Positions 55,867-64,000 of a stretch of 64,000 nucleotides of DNA are shown here, piece by piece. The DNA is taken from assembly GCF_001434115.1 (NCBI RefSeq), contig NZ_AZDW01000034.1:138654-202653 (forward strand). The letters run 5' to 3'. The notes beneath the pieces were generated by a model that was not told the DNA's origin, made no database searches, and was given only the letters and a program-made list of their open reading frames with translations. Position numbers and translations under genes: made by a program. This DNA comes from Levilactobacillus zymae DSM 19395 (lineage in GTDB: Bacteria > Bacillota > Bacilli > Lactobacillales > Lactobacillaceae). How positions within the stretch are numbered: the first letter of the stretch is position 1; each line of letters starts with the position of its first letter.

Positions 55867-55895
55867 TTGACAATTTTTCAGAAATCGGTTAATTT
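55867..55895 (+). promoter_or_regulatory. Promoter of the NADP-binding reductase gene
   Basis: TTGACA (55867-55872) and TAATTT (55890-55895) with 17-bp spacing. The operator site 2 begins just after the -10. Confidence 0.6.
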
Positions 55896-55897
55896 AT

Positions 55898-55922
55898 AAG
55901 TGTACTTAAAAATAATACACTT
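55898..55922. promoter_or_regulatory. Putative Rrf2 operator, site 2
   Basis: Perfect 7-bp inverted repeat AAGTGTA / TACACTT with an 11-bp AT-rich centre. Placed over the probable transcription start of the reductase gene, where a bound regulator should repress. Confidence 0.65.
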
Positions 55923-55940
55923 TTTTGGAGGGATTGCGTT

Positions 55941-56516
55941 ATGGCAGAGATTACGATTTTTGGTAAGGGTAACATGGGACAGGCAATTGGTGGGTTGATG
56001 ACTCAGGGCGGCAACCAAGTGACCTACTTGGGGCATGCCGATGCCGTCACCGCGTTAGGATCAATCGTGGTCTTGGCGGTGCCGTATCCGGCAGCGCTGG
56101 CCATTGCGAAGGCTAACGCCACCCAGTTGGCAGGGAAAGTTGTTGTGGACGTCACGAACCCGTTAGATTTTGATACCTGGGACGGGTTAGTGGTACCGGC
56201 CGACAGTTCCGCGACGGCCCAATTGGCGGAACTATTACCCGAATCGCAGGTCATTAAGGCGTTCAACACGACCTTTGCGGGAACGTTAGTGGCCAAGCAG
56301 GTCGGCGGTGCGGCACCGACCAAGGTCTTAACGGCCGGGGATTCCACCGAAGCTAAGCAGGCGTTAACGACCGCCTTAGCGGGCAGTGACGTGGCCGTGA
56401 TCGATGCGGGTTCGTTGAAACGCGCCCGGGAACTTGAGGCTTACGGGTTCCTGCAAATGACGTTGGCCGCCAATGACAAGATTTCATGGAACGGTGGCTT
56501 CGCCGTCTTAAATTAA
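55941..56516 (+). CDS. NADP-binding oxidoreductase (NpdG/F420-reductase-like)
   Basis: 191-residue Rossmann protein resembling the coenzyme-binding part of F420H2:NADP oxidoreductase and dinucleotide-binding reductases. Motifs: IFGKGNMGQAIGGLM (residues 5-19), VVLAVPYPAA near 46, VVDVTNPLDF near 71 and IKAFNTTFAG near 112. F420 is not made in lactobacilli, so a flavin or other acceptor is more likely; the substrate is unknown. The start is ATG 55941 with TTGGAGGG upstream. Divergent from rrf2 and probably its target. Confidence 0.85.
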   Translation: MAEITIFGKGNMGQAIGGLMTQGGNQVTYLGHADAVTALGSIVVLAVPYPAALAIAKANATQLAGKVVVDVTNPLDFDTWDGLVVPADSSATAQLAELLPESQVIKAFNTTFAGTLVAKQVGGAAPTKVLTAGDSTEAKQALTTALAGSDVAVIDAGSLKRARELEAYGFLQMTLAANDKISWNGGFAVLN

Positions 56517-56527
56517 CTTTCATAATC

Positions 56528-56563
56528 AACGCCCCGCTAGGCACCACTAGCGGGGCGTTTTTT
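56528..56563 (+). terminator. Terminator of the reductase gene
   Basis: AACGCCCCGCTAG pairs perfectly with CTAGCGGGGCGTT, then T6. Confidence 0.92.
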
Positions 56564-56627
56564 GACTGGTTAGATTGGTTACCGTTAGAAGCCGGGAAAG
56601 AACGATTGTAAGCGGAATCAAAAATAT

Positions 56628-56658
56628 TTGTGACAGGAACCTTTGTATAGTGTAAAAT
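56628..56658 (+). promoter_or_regulatory. Candidate promoter of the large adhesin gene
   Basis: TTGTGA (56628-56633) and TAAAAT (56653-56658) are 19 bp apart, and TATAGT overlaps at 56646-56651. About 155 nt of leader follow, in which I see no gene or known element. Confidence 0.35.
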
Positions 56659-56815
56659 AAATTATCACTTAAAACTATCGCGATGCAATAAGGGTTGCTG
56701 ATTGGTTATGTTTCACTTATAGATAATAGTTGCATTGAACGAGTTATCAATTAATATATGTGGTGAGCAAGAAACCATCGTGCGGTTTAAGCTATCGCTT
56801 TGGGGGGAATCCGAT

Positions 56816-59800
56816 ATGTCAATGACACGACACACAACGAAAAAAACACAAGAAAGTAAATATTTGATGGCGGCGGCCATCACCGTGGCAACCTTAGGAG
56901 TAGGGGCCACGACGACGATTCCGGCACACGCGGCCACGACTGACCCGCAAACGGCCACGACCAGTCAAGCAACTTCGGCGGCCACGGCCGCGCAGACGGT
57001 CAGGTTGACGCCCAGCTCCGCGGCCTCATCCGCGGCTAGTTCGGTGGCCAGTTCGACGGCCGCTTCGTCGCAAACGAGTCTGACCAGTAGCACGGCTAGC
57101 GTTGCGGCTTCGAGTGCCGCTCCGATTAGTGCGGCGCCGGCCTCAGTGGCCTCAGCGGCGACAATGACGACCACGGCAGCGTCGACGGCACCGGTCAGTT
57201 CTGGGGCGGCTTCGGCGGCCGCTAACCAGGCTGAAGGCGTCGTCACCAGTTCGGCCACCAGCGCGGTCGCGGCCGCTACGGCGGGAACCAGTAGCGCGGC
57301 GCCGGCTAGTGCCGCCACGACTAAGACGCCGGTCGCCTTGGCGGGCGTTCAGGCTAGAGCGGCTAGTGCCACGCCGGCCTATACGGACAGTAGTGTCTTT
57401 AATTGGCAATTGAATGCCGACGGGACGGCCACCATCACCGGGCTCAATCAAAAGGTGAGTGGCGTCATGAGCATTCCGCCGACCTATACGGTGAACGGTA
57501 AGACCTACACGGTGACCAACATCGGGACCGCGGCCTTCGCTTCGGATACCGGTATGACGGATGATCTGACCGGCGTCGACTTTGCCAACGGGCTGACCAC
57601 CATTGGTGACTCGGCCTTTGCCTACCTGGGGAACTTACAAAACGTTGATTTCTCGGCGAATACGACCTTGACGACCATCGGGAATCAAGCCTTCGTTTCA
57701 TCGGGAATCAATCAATTAGTCTTACCGGCCAGCGTGACCACCATTGGCAACGAAGCCTTTACCTATAATAAGAATCTCACCAGCGTCACGTTGCCGGCGG
57801 GGTTGACCAGTCTAGGGAATACGGCCTTTGCCAGCAGTGAAGCGTTAACGACGGTCGATTTAAGCCAGGCCACGCAACTGACCGCGTTAAGCGACCACGC
57901 CTTCGAAAACGACCCACTGACCAGCATCACGATTCCGGCAAACATTCAAACGATTGGGGCCAACACCTTCGCCAACAACCTGTCCTTGAGTAGCGTAACT
58001 TTTGCACCGGATAGCCAGTTGACCAGCATTGGCGAAAATGCCTTTATTTATGACGGGAAGATCAAGTCGTTGACGTTGCCGGCCAACCTACAAACGATTG
58101 GCAATCAGGCCTTTCTGGCGAACGTGGGTCTGCAAAGCGTGACGTTGAACAGTCAGTTACAAAGCATCGGCAATCAAGCCTTCACCTATGATTCGGACTT
58201 AAATACGTTGAATCTTGACCAGGCGACCCAGTTAAAGACCATCGGCAACGGGGCCTTCGAATACAACGCGTTGACGGGCGACCTGACGACCCCTGCTAAC
58301 TTGACCAGCATCGGGGATTACGCCTTTGCGGGGAACCCCATCGACGGGCTGACGTTAAATAACGGGTTGGTCAGTGTCGGGGACTCGGCCTTCATCTATA
58401 ACCATTTGACGGGCACCCTGACCATTCCCAACACGGTCACGACCGTGGGCAACATGGCATTTTACGGTAACGAGTTGACCGGGGTCACCATTCCGGCGGG
58501 CACGACCATGGGCCAAGACGCCCTGTCGTATAACCGCATCACGACTTTGACGGGGCCGACCACGACGGTACCCCTCGCTAACGAGCAGATGGTCACCGCG
58601 TTCGAGACGGCGCCGTCCGTGATCCCACTCACGACCTTATTTACATTGGACCTGGGCGGTCTGACCACGGCGGACCTGCAGCTGACGAACCTGAGTGACG
58701 GGGTCACGTTACAAAATGGTCAGTTGATCATTCCGGAAGGCGTGAACAGCTTTAGTTTTGACTGGGCGTTACCGTTAGCCAATAGTGCCGAACCGATTTA
58801 TAGCGGGCATTACACGGTCGTCTTGGATAATCCCGACATCAAGGTCATGGATTCGACCATCTTCGCCGGGACGACCTGGACGCCCAGTGATAACTTCGTG
58901 AGTGCGGTCACGCCGAGTGGAACCACGGTGCCATTGGCCGATTTGACCATTGACGGTACGGTCAACCCGGACGTTGCCGGAACCTACACGGTTACTTACC
59001 AGTACGGGACGGATCAATCGACGGCGACCATTAAAGTGGTTAAGCGTTCGGGCACCTACACGGTCACGGGACCAGCCGTCACGCAAACCTACACGGGTGG
59101 TTCCGTCACGTTGAACGCCAGCCAGTACGCCATCGTCTTACCGAACCCCGATGGCTCGACGATTAAATTACGAAACGGCGACTTAGAAACGCCAACGGCG
59201 ACGGCTGCCGGGACCTACGCGGTGACCTTGTCGCCCCAGGGAATCGCGTATTTGAACCAACAAGCGGCCTCGCAAATCTATGATTGGACGAATTCGGCCG
59301 ATACGGGATTGACCTATACGATTACGCCGGCGCCTATGACGATTACCGTGGCGGACCAGACTAAGTACGTGGGGGATGCCGACCCAGTTTTGACGGCGAC
59401 GGTCACGAACACCGCGCCAGCAGGGGCGTCCGTCAACTATACGTTGGCGCGTACCGCGGGAGAAGCGGCCGGGACCTACGCCATTCAAGCCACGCCCACT
59501 GATAATCCTAACTATAACGTGACGGTAAGGGACGGAACGTTAACGATTCTGCCATCCGAACAAAGTTTGACGGGCTCCGATTATGTAATGACGGTCGGGG
59601 ATCCCGAACCGACGTTGACAGACTTTAACGCCACGGCGACGAACAACCATGGGACCACGATTCCGGTCACCATGGACCTGAGTCAAGTTGATTTGACCAA
59701 GGCTGGGACGTACAACGTGGTTTTGAGTACGGCGGACGGCCAGAGTAAGACGGTGACGTTAACGGTCAATCCATCACAACAGAGTTTGACGGGTTCTGGT

Positions 59801-62518
59801 TACACGATGACGGTCGGCGACCCTGAGCCAACGTTGACGGACTTTAACGCTACGGCAACGAACAACCATGGGACCACGATTCCGGTTACCATGGACTTAA
59901 GTCAGGTTGATTTGACCAAGGCCGGGACGTATAACGTGGTTTTAAGTACGACAGATGGTCAGAGTAAGACGGTCACGCTGACCGTCAATCCGTCACAACA
60001 GAGCTTAACGGGTTCCGATTACACGCTGACGGTCGGTGACCCTGAGCCCACATTGACGAACTTTAACGCCACGGCAACGAACAACCATGGCGTAACGATT
60101 CCGGTCACTATGGATATGAGTCAAGTTGACTTGACCAAAGCCGGGACGTACAACGTGGTTTTGAGTACGGCGGACGGCCAGAGTAAGACGGTGACGTTAA
60201 CGGTCAATCCGTCACAACAGAGCCTGAATGGTTCAAACTACACGATGACGGTCGGCGATTCCGAACCAACGTTGACGGACTTTAACGCGACAGCCACAGA
60301 TAATCATGGCACCACAATTCCGGTTACCATGGACTTAAGCCAAGTAGATTTGACCAAGGCTGGAACGTACAACGTGGTTTTAAGTACGACAGATGGTCAG
60401 AGTAAGACGGTGACGTTAACGGTTAACCCATCACAACAAAGTTTGACGGGTTCCGATTACACGATGACGGTCGGCGACCCTGAGCCAACATTGACGGACT
60501 TTAACGCGACAGCCACGGATAATCATGGCACCACGATTCCGGTAACGATGGATATGAGTCAAGTTGATTTAACTAATGCCGGCACGTACAACGTAGTTTT
60601 AAGTACGGCAGATGGTCAGAGTAAGACGGTGACGTTAACGGTCAATCCATCACAACAGAGTTTGACAGGTTCCGATTATACGATGACGGTCGGCGATTCC
60701 GAACCAACGTTGGCGGACTTTGGGGCCACGGCAACGAACAACCATGGCGTAACGATTCCAGTTACCATGGACTTAAGTCAGGTAGATTTGACTAAAGCCG
60801 GCACGTACAATGTGGTCTTGAGTACGACAGATGGTCAGAGTAAGACGGTTACCTTAACCGTTAATCCATCACAACAAAGCCTAACGGGTTCAAACTACAC
60901 GATGACAGTTGGTGACCCCGAGCCAACATTGACGAACTTTGACGCCACGGCAACGGATAATCATGGCATCACGATTCCGGTCACTATAGATATGAGCCAA
61001 GTTGATTTGACCAAAGCTGGGACGTACAACGTAGTTTTGAGTACGGCGGACGGTCAAACTAAGACGGTCACGCTGACCGTTAATCCGTCACAACAGAGTT
61101 TGACGGGTTCCGATTACACGATGACGGTCGGCGACCCTGAGCCAACATTGACGGACTTTAACGCGACAGCCACGGATAATCATGGCACCACGATTCCGGT
61201 AACGATGGATATGAGTCAAGTTGATTTAACTAATGCCGGCACGTACAACGTAGTTTTAAGTACGGCAGATGGTCAGAGTAAGACGGTGACGTTAACGGTT
61301 AACCCATCACAACAGCGTTTAACAGGTTCCGATTATACGATGACTGTCGGTGACCCTGAACCAACGTTGACGGACTTTAACGCCACAGCAACGAACAACC
61401 ACGGGACCATGATTCCAGTAACGATGGATTTGAGCCAAGTTAACTTGACGAAGGCAGGTATCTATAATGTAGTTTTGAGCACGACTGACGGTCAGAGCAA
61501 GACAGTCACGTTAACCGTATCTCCGTCGCAACAAAGCTTAACGGGTGCCGATTACACCATGATGGTCGGTGATCCCGAACCAACGGCCACGGACTTTAAG
61601 GCCGCGGCAACAGATCGTCACGGCAAGGCTTTGCCGGTCACCTTGAACCTAGGAACGGCTGATTTAACCCAGGCCGGAGATTACGCGGTCACGTTAACCA
61701 CCGCAGATGGTCAAAGTAAGACGGTGACGTTACACGTTAGCGCCTCGAAACAAAGTTTAACCGGAGATGATTACACCATGGCGGTCGGCGACCCAACACC
61801 AACGGCTACCAGTTTTCACGCCCAAGCGACTGATCGGCAGGGCGCCGTCATTCCCGTTACGGTAGATTTGAGTCAGGTCGACTTCACGCAACCGGGCACG
61901 TACAATGTGGGGTTGAGCACGACAGACGGTCAAAGCAGGACGGTCACGCTGACGATTGTAGCGCCGATTGCCCCAGTTGACCCCACTGATCCGGTCGATC
62001 CGACTGACCCAGAAACGCCAACAACACCAACTGATCCGGAAACGCCAACTACACCGGTTGACCCCGTGACACCAACTGACCCAGAAACGCCGACCACGCC
62101 GGTTGACCCAACCACGCCAACTGACCCAACGACGGACCACGAAAAGCCAAGTACCGCGGGCCAGGGTGATCATCCGGTAACGCCAACGGCTCCAGTAGCA
62201 CCAACCACTGAAACGCCAACCGAATCGGTGGCACCGACTGGACAGACCACGGCGCCAACAGCCAAGCTGGTCGTTAAGCACGGTCATGCGGCCGCCCAAG
62301 GGATGCCGACGACCCCAAGTCGCCAAGCTACGTCGGCGAAGACCGCGCAACCAACCACGCCGACAACGGCAAAGAACGCAACGATCACACCGACGAATCA
62401 GCAGACCAAGTTACCTCAGACCAATGAACACCCAACCACGGGCTGGTCACTATTGGGCTTGATTTTAGGGGCGCTAGGTCTCAAGGCATGGCGCCGGCAA
62501 GACCGTGATCAACACTAA
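56816..62518 (+). CDS. Giant cell-wall-anchored surface protein (BspA-like LRR, MBG and eleven Ig-like repeats)
   Basis: 1,900-residue secreted adhesin-like protein. A signal peptide ends near IPAHAA (about residue 40). An Ala/Ser/Thr-rich region (45-185) follows, then BspA-type leucine-rich repeats (about 195-580, with [26 protein letters not shown] and similar). Beta-sandwich segments and an MBG-like domain (about 837-915, [21 protein letters not shown]) come next. Eleven 73-residue repeats (916-1718) carry [13 protein letters not shown] and [11 protein letters not shown] Pro/Thr/Asp-rich wall spacer leads to LPQTNE (1866), a hydrophobic segment and [12 protein letters not shown] 56816 has GGGGGG upstream. 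Single gene followed by a terminator. Confidence 0.9.
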   Translation: MSMTRHTTKKTQESKYLMAAAITVATLGVGATTTIPAHAATTDPQTATTSQATSAATAAQTVRLTPSSAASSAASSVASSTAASSQTSLTSSTASVAASSAAPISAAPASVASAATMTTTAASTAPVSSGAASAAANQAEGVVTSSATSAVAAATAGTSSAAPASAATTKTPVALAGVQARAASATPAYTDSSVFNWQLNADGTATITGLNQKVSGVMSIPPTYTVNGKTYTVTNIGTAAFASDTGMTDDLTGVDFANGLTTIGDSAFAYLGNLQNVDFSANTTLTTIGNQAFVSSGINQLVLPASVTTIGNEAFTYNKNLTSVTLPAGLTSLGNTAFASSEALTTVDLSQATQLTALSDHAFENDPLTSITIPANIQTIGANTFANNLSLSSVTFAPDSQLTSIGENAFIYDGKIKSLTLPANLQTIGNQAFLANVGLQSVTLNSQLQSIGNQAFTYDSDLNTLNLDQATQLKTIGNGAFEYNALTGDLTTPANLTSIGDYAFAGNPIDGLTLNNGLVSVGDSAFIYNHLTGTLTIPNTVTTVGNMAFYGNELTGVTIPAGTTMGQDALSYNRITTLTGPTTTVPLANEQMVTAFETAPSVIPLTTLFTLDLGGLTTADLQLTNLSDGVTLQNGQLIIPEGVNSFSFDWALPLANSAEPIYSGHYTVVLDNPDIKVMDSTIFAGTTWTPSDNFVSAVTPSGTTVPLADLTIDGTVNPDVAGTYTVTYQYGTDQSTATIKVVKRSGTYTVTGPAVTQTYTGGSVTLNASQYAIVLPNPDGSTIKLRNGDLETPTATAAGTYAVTLSPQGIAYLNQQAASQIYDWTNSADTGLTYTITPAPMTITVADQTKYVGDADPVLTATVTNTAPAGASVNYTLARTAGEAAGTYAIQATPTDNPNYNVTVRDGTLTILPSEQSLTGSDYVMTVGDPEPTLTDFNATATNNHGTTIPVTMDLSQVDLTKAGTYNVVLSTADGQSKTVTLTVNPSQQSLTGSGYTMTVGDPEPTLTDFNATATNNHGTTIPVTMDLSQVDLTKAGTYNVVLSTTDGQSKTVTLTVNPSQQSLTGSDYTLTVGDPEPTLTNFNATATNNHGVTIPVTMDMSQVDLTKAGTYNVVLSTADGQSKTVTLTVNPSQQSLNGSNYTMTVGDSEPTLTDFNATATDNHGTTIPVTMDLSQVDLTKAGTYNVVLSTTDGQSKTVTLTVNPSQQSLTGSDYTMTVGDPEPTLTDFNATATDNHGTTIPVTMDMSQVDLTNAGTYNVVLSTADGQSKTVTLTVNPSQQSLTGSDYTMTVGDSEPTLADFGATATNNHGVTIPVTMDLSQVDLTKAGTYNVVLSTTDGQSKTVTLTVNPSQQSLTGSNYTMTVGDPEPTLTNFDATATDNHGITIPVTIDMSQVDLTKAGTYNVVLSTADGQTKTVTLTVNPSQQSLTGSDYTMTVGDPEPTLTDFNATATDNHGTTIPVTMDMSQVDLTNAGTYNVVLSTADGQSKTVTLTVNPSQQRLTGSDYTMTVGDPEPTLTDFNATATNNHGTMIPVTMDLSQVNLTKAGIYNVVLSTTDGQSKTVTLTVSPSQQSLTGADYTMMVGDPEPTATDFKAAATDRHGKALPVTLNLGTADLTQAGDYAVTLTTADGQSKTVTLHVSASKQSLTGDDYTMAVGDPTPTATSFHAQATDRQGAVIPVTVDLSQVDFTQPGTYNVGLSTTDGQSRTVTLTIVAPIAPVDPTDPVDPTDPETPTTPTDPETPTTPVDPVTPTDPETPTTPVDPTTPTDPTTDHEKPSTAGQGDHPVTPTAPVAPTTETPTESVAPTGQTTAPTAKLVVKHGHAAAQGMPTTPSRQATSAKTAQPTTPTTAKNATITPTNQQTKLPQTNEHPTTGWSLLGLILGALGLKAWRRQDRDQH
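59561..61969 (+). repeat. Eleven tandem 219-bp repeats in the large adhesin gene
   Basis: Unit starts at 59561, 59780, 59999, 60218, 60437, 60656, 60875, 61094, 61313, 61532 and 61751, all exactly 219 bp apart. Units 1-9 are close copies; 10 and 11 have diverged. Units 5 and 8 are nearly identical and share the LTNAGTYN variant. Confidence 0.95.
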
Positions 62519-62541
62519 CGCAATTAGCAGCTGAAACACCG

Positions 62542-62581
62542 AAAAGCCGCAACCAGGTAAACGTCTGGTTGCGACTTTTTT
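62542..62581. terminator. Terminator between the large adhesin and the fused transporter gene
   Basis: AAAAG-CGCAACCAG pairs with CTGGTTGCG-CTTTTTT around GTAAACGT, with A and T runs serving both convergent genes. Confidence 0.88.
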
Positions 62582-62591
62582 CGTTATCGAA

Positions 62592-64000
62592 TTAAGCGTG
62601 TTGCCACTTCTTTTCGAAGTGGTTGAGGAGCCGGGAGGCGGTGAAGGTCAGGATGAAGTACAACACCATGATGACCACGATGGGCGCGACGCCCCGGTAG
62701 GTATCGGACCGCACGATGTTGCTTTGGTAAATCAGTTCGGAGACCCCGATAATCGACACGATGGAACTATCCTTGATCAGGGTGATGAATTCGTTGCCCA
62801 GCGACGGCCAAATGTTCTTTAGGGCTTGCGGTAAGACCACGTAGCGCAAAGTCGCCGTGCGCGTTAGCCCCAGGCTCCGCGCGGCTTCGGTCTGACCCGC
62901 ATCGACGGAATTAATGCCGCCCCGGATGTATTCGGCCACGTAGGCTCCGGAATTTAACGAGATGGCGATGATTCCGGAGGTCAGGGCGGGGAGGTTCACG
63001 ATGAGGCCTAGTCCGAAGTAGACGAACATGACTTGGACCATCATCGGCGTGCCCCGGATAAATTCGACGTAGGCGGTGGCGAGCCACCGGCCGGCGGTCT
63101 GCAGGAGACCACCGTGGCCTAACCGCAGTAGCGCTAGGAGAACGCCTAAGATAAAGCCAAAGAAGACGGCACACACGGTAATGATTAAGGTGTACTTGAC
63201 CCCGGTCAGGAAGGCCTTCCAGTAGTGCCACATGCTGGTGTTGACCGTGTTGGTCTTTAAGTATTGCCCCGCGGCGGGCAGGTAGTCTTTGTTGATCAGG
63301 TCCTGATGCTTGATCTGGTCGACGGACTTGTTGGCGGCGGTTACCAGAGCGGTCGAGCCCTTCTTGAAGGCGACCGCGGTACTGGTGTCGGCGGCGCTGA
63401 GGTTAAAGTGGCTGGGAATCATGACCAATTGCTTGTTATTGGCGACGTAGGCCTTGGCGGAAGGCTTTTCCATGGCCACACCGGCGACCTTATGACTTTG
63501 TAAGGCCAATACCAGGTTGGAGATGGTGGTCATCCCCTTGATGGTGGTTCCGGTGGTCTGCTTTTTGGACTCGTTGTACAGGGTGGTCCCGGTTTGGGCC
63601 CCAAGATTCTGGCCCTTGAAGGAATCCTTATCCTTGTACCGGCCCTGGTCGCTCTTGTTGATCACGATGCTGTAGCCGCCCTGGTAGTAGGTGTGGGTAA
63701 AGGCCACGTTTTTGCGCCGGGCGGGGGTGGGGTTCATGCCGGAAATGACCATGTCGACCTTACCGGTTTGTAGGGCGACCAGCAAAGAATCGAAGGACAT
63801 CGATTTGATGACCAGTTTAACCCCCAGGTCCTTGGCAATCTTTTGGCCCACGGCAACGTCCATCCCCACGACTTGGGTCTTGCCGTGGATCGTGGTTTCA
63901 AATTCGTACGGGGGATAGTCGGGGGCGGTCCCCATGACCAGGGTGCCCTTCTTTTGAACGGCGGTGAGTGAGTGGTCGGTTGCGGCTTGAGCGGTCGTGG
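62592..64000 (-). CDS. Fused amino-acid ABC transporter: binding domain plus permease (partial)
   Basis: Two-domain importer subunit of the glutamine/glutamate GlnP type. The SBP family 3 domain has VMGTAPDYPPYEFE, GMDVAVGQKIAKDLGV and VAFTHTYYQGGYS, and the permease follows from about LTGVKYTLIITVCAVFFGFILG, with AEYIRGGINSVDAGQTEAARSLG (EAA loop) and WPSLGNEFITLIKDSS. On the minus strand the frame is still open at base 64000 (reading AVQKKGTLVMG before the ATG at 63935), so that ATG is internal and the signal peptide lies outside. The ATPase gene is not visible here. Confidence 0.92.
   Translation of the reverse strand, partial: TTAQAATDHSLTAVQKKGTLVMGTAPDYPPYEFETTIHGKTQVVGMDVAVGQKIAKDLGVKLVIKSMSFDSLLVALQTGKVDMVISGMNPTPARRKNVAFTHTYYQGGYSIVINKSDQGRYKDKDSFKGQNLGAQTGTTLYNESKKQTTGTTIKGMTTISNLVLALQSHKVAGVAMEKPSAKAYVANNKQLVMIPSHFNLSAADTSTAVAFKKGSTALVTAANKSVDQIKHQDLINKDYLPAAGQYLKTNTVNTSMWHYWKAFLTGVKYTLIITVCAVFFGFILGVLLALLRLGHGGLLQTAGRWLATAYVEFIRGTPMMVQVMFVYFGLGLIVNLPALTSGIIAISLNSGAYVAEYIRGGINSVDAGQTEAARSLGLTRTATLRYVVLPQALKNIWPSLGNEFITLIKDSSIVSIIGVSELIYQSNIVRSDTYRGVAPIVVIMVLYFILTFTASRLLNHFEKKWQHA

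Noticed and set aside
59561..61969. Could the regular repeats be a CRISPR array or satellite DNA?
   Set aside because: Repeats are 219 bp with no short repeat/unique-spacer alternation, and all are in frame within one protein gene.
61757..62350. Minus-strand ORF of 197 codons at the end of the large adhesin
   Set aside because: Arg/Trp-rich shadow of the repeats and Pro/Thr linker, with no plausible start or family.
63933..63935. ATG as the true start of the fused transporter gene
   Set aside because: The frame stays open to the window edge with binding-protein sequence before it, and no signal peptide follows the ATG.

Overview
This window is a chromosomal stretch of a lactobacillus (Lactobacillaceae, Firmicutes). 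Evidence: core genes in an order typical of the group (valS-folC-mreBCD-minCD, the recA-rny-ymdB-mutSL-ruvAB-queA-tgt-yajC run, ireB-ruvX, zapA-cvpA-mutS2-trxA, divergent pepQ/ccpA), T-box leaders in front of aminoacyl-tRNA synthetase and amino-acid transport genes, a match to the Gram-positive cre consensus, Gram-positive LexA boxes, and two surface proteins ending in LPQTxE-type sortase signals. GC content looks high for a lactobacillus (above 50 percent by eye) and codons are strongly GC-ending, which would suit a high-GC Levilactobacillus-like species. That genus call is inference only.

Layout. 1-5.6 kb: tail of an M20 peptidase/amidohydrolase, thiol peroxidase, T-box-controlled valS, and folC. 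5.7-9.8 kb: cell shape and division cluster mreBCD-minCD. 9.8-12.5 kb: an amino-acid ABC importer (permease, ATPase, lipoprotein) behind an unusual leader in which the antiterminator/terminator part of a T-box is present twice. 12.5-19.5 kb: YfmF/YmfH M16 pair, rodZ, pgsA, cinA, and recA with a LexA box. 19.7-31.5 kb: RNase Y, YmdB, mismatch repair (mutSL), Holliday junction branch migration (ruvAB), queuosine synthesis (queA-tgt) and yajC. 31.5-38.1 kb: SOS-type dinB, DHH phosphoesterase, DEAD-box helicase, and alaS behind a T-box. 38.1-43.8 kb: ireB-ruvX-DUF1292, zapA-cvpA-mutS2, trxA and the convergent yslB. 43.9-46.5 kb: murI-rdgB-metallophosphoesterase-cbpB operon. 46.8-62.5 kb: the accessory part, with two large cell-wall-anchored proteins flanking mscS, DUF948/YtxH stress-type proteins, pepQ/ccpA, an unrecognised membrane protein and an Rrf2 regulator divergent from an NADP-binding reductase. 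62.6-64 kb: a fused binding-protein/permease amino-acid transporter that runs off the right edge.

Most of the window is housekeeping. I saw no insertion sequence, prophage, CRISPR array, tRNA or rRNA. The best leads are regulatory RNAs (the tandem T-box module; an alaS T-box without an obvious terminator; a structured leader before ireB; a possible short RNA between valS and folC), a pair of matching 25-bp operators at the Rrf2 locus, and the 219-bp repeat array in the 1,900-residue adhesin, where repeats 5 and 8 are almost identical. I did not find a convincing new multi-gene system.
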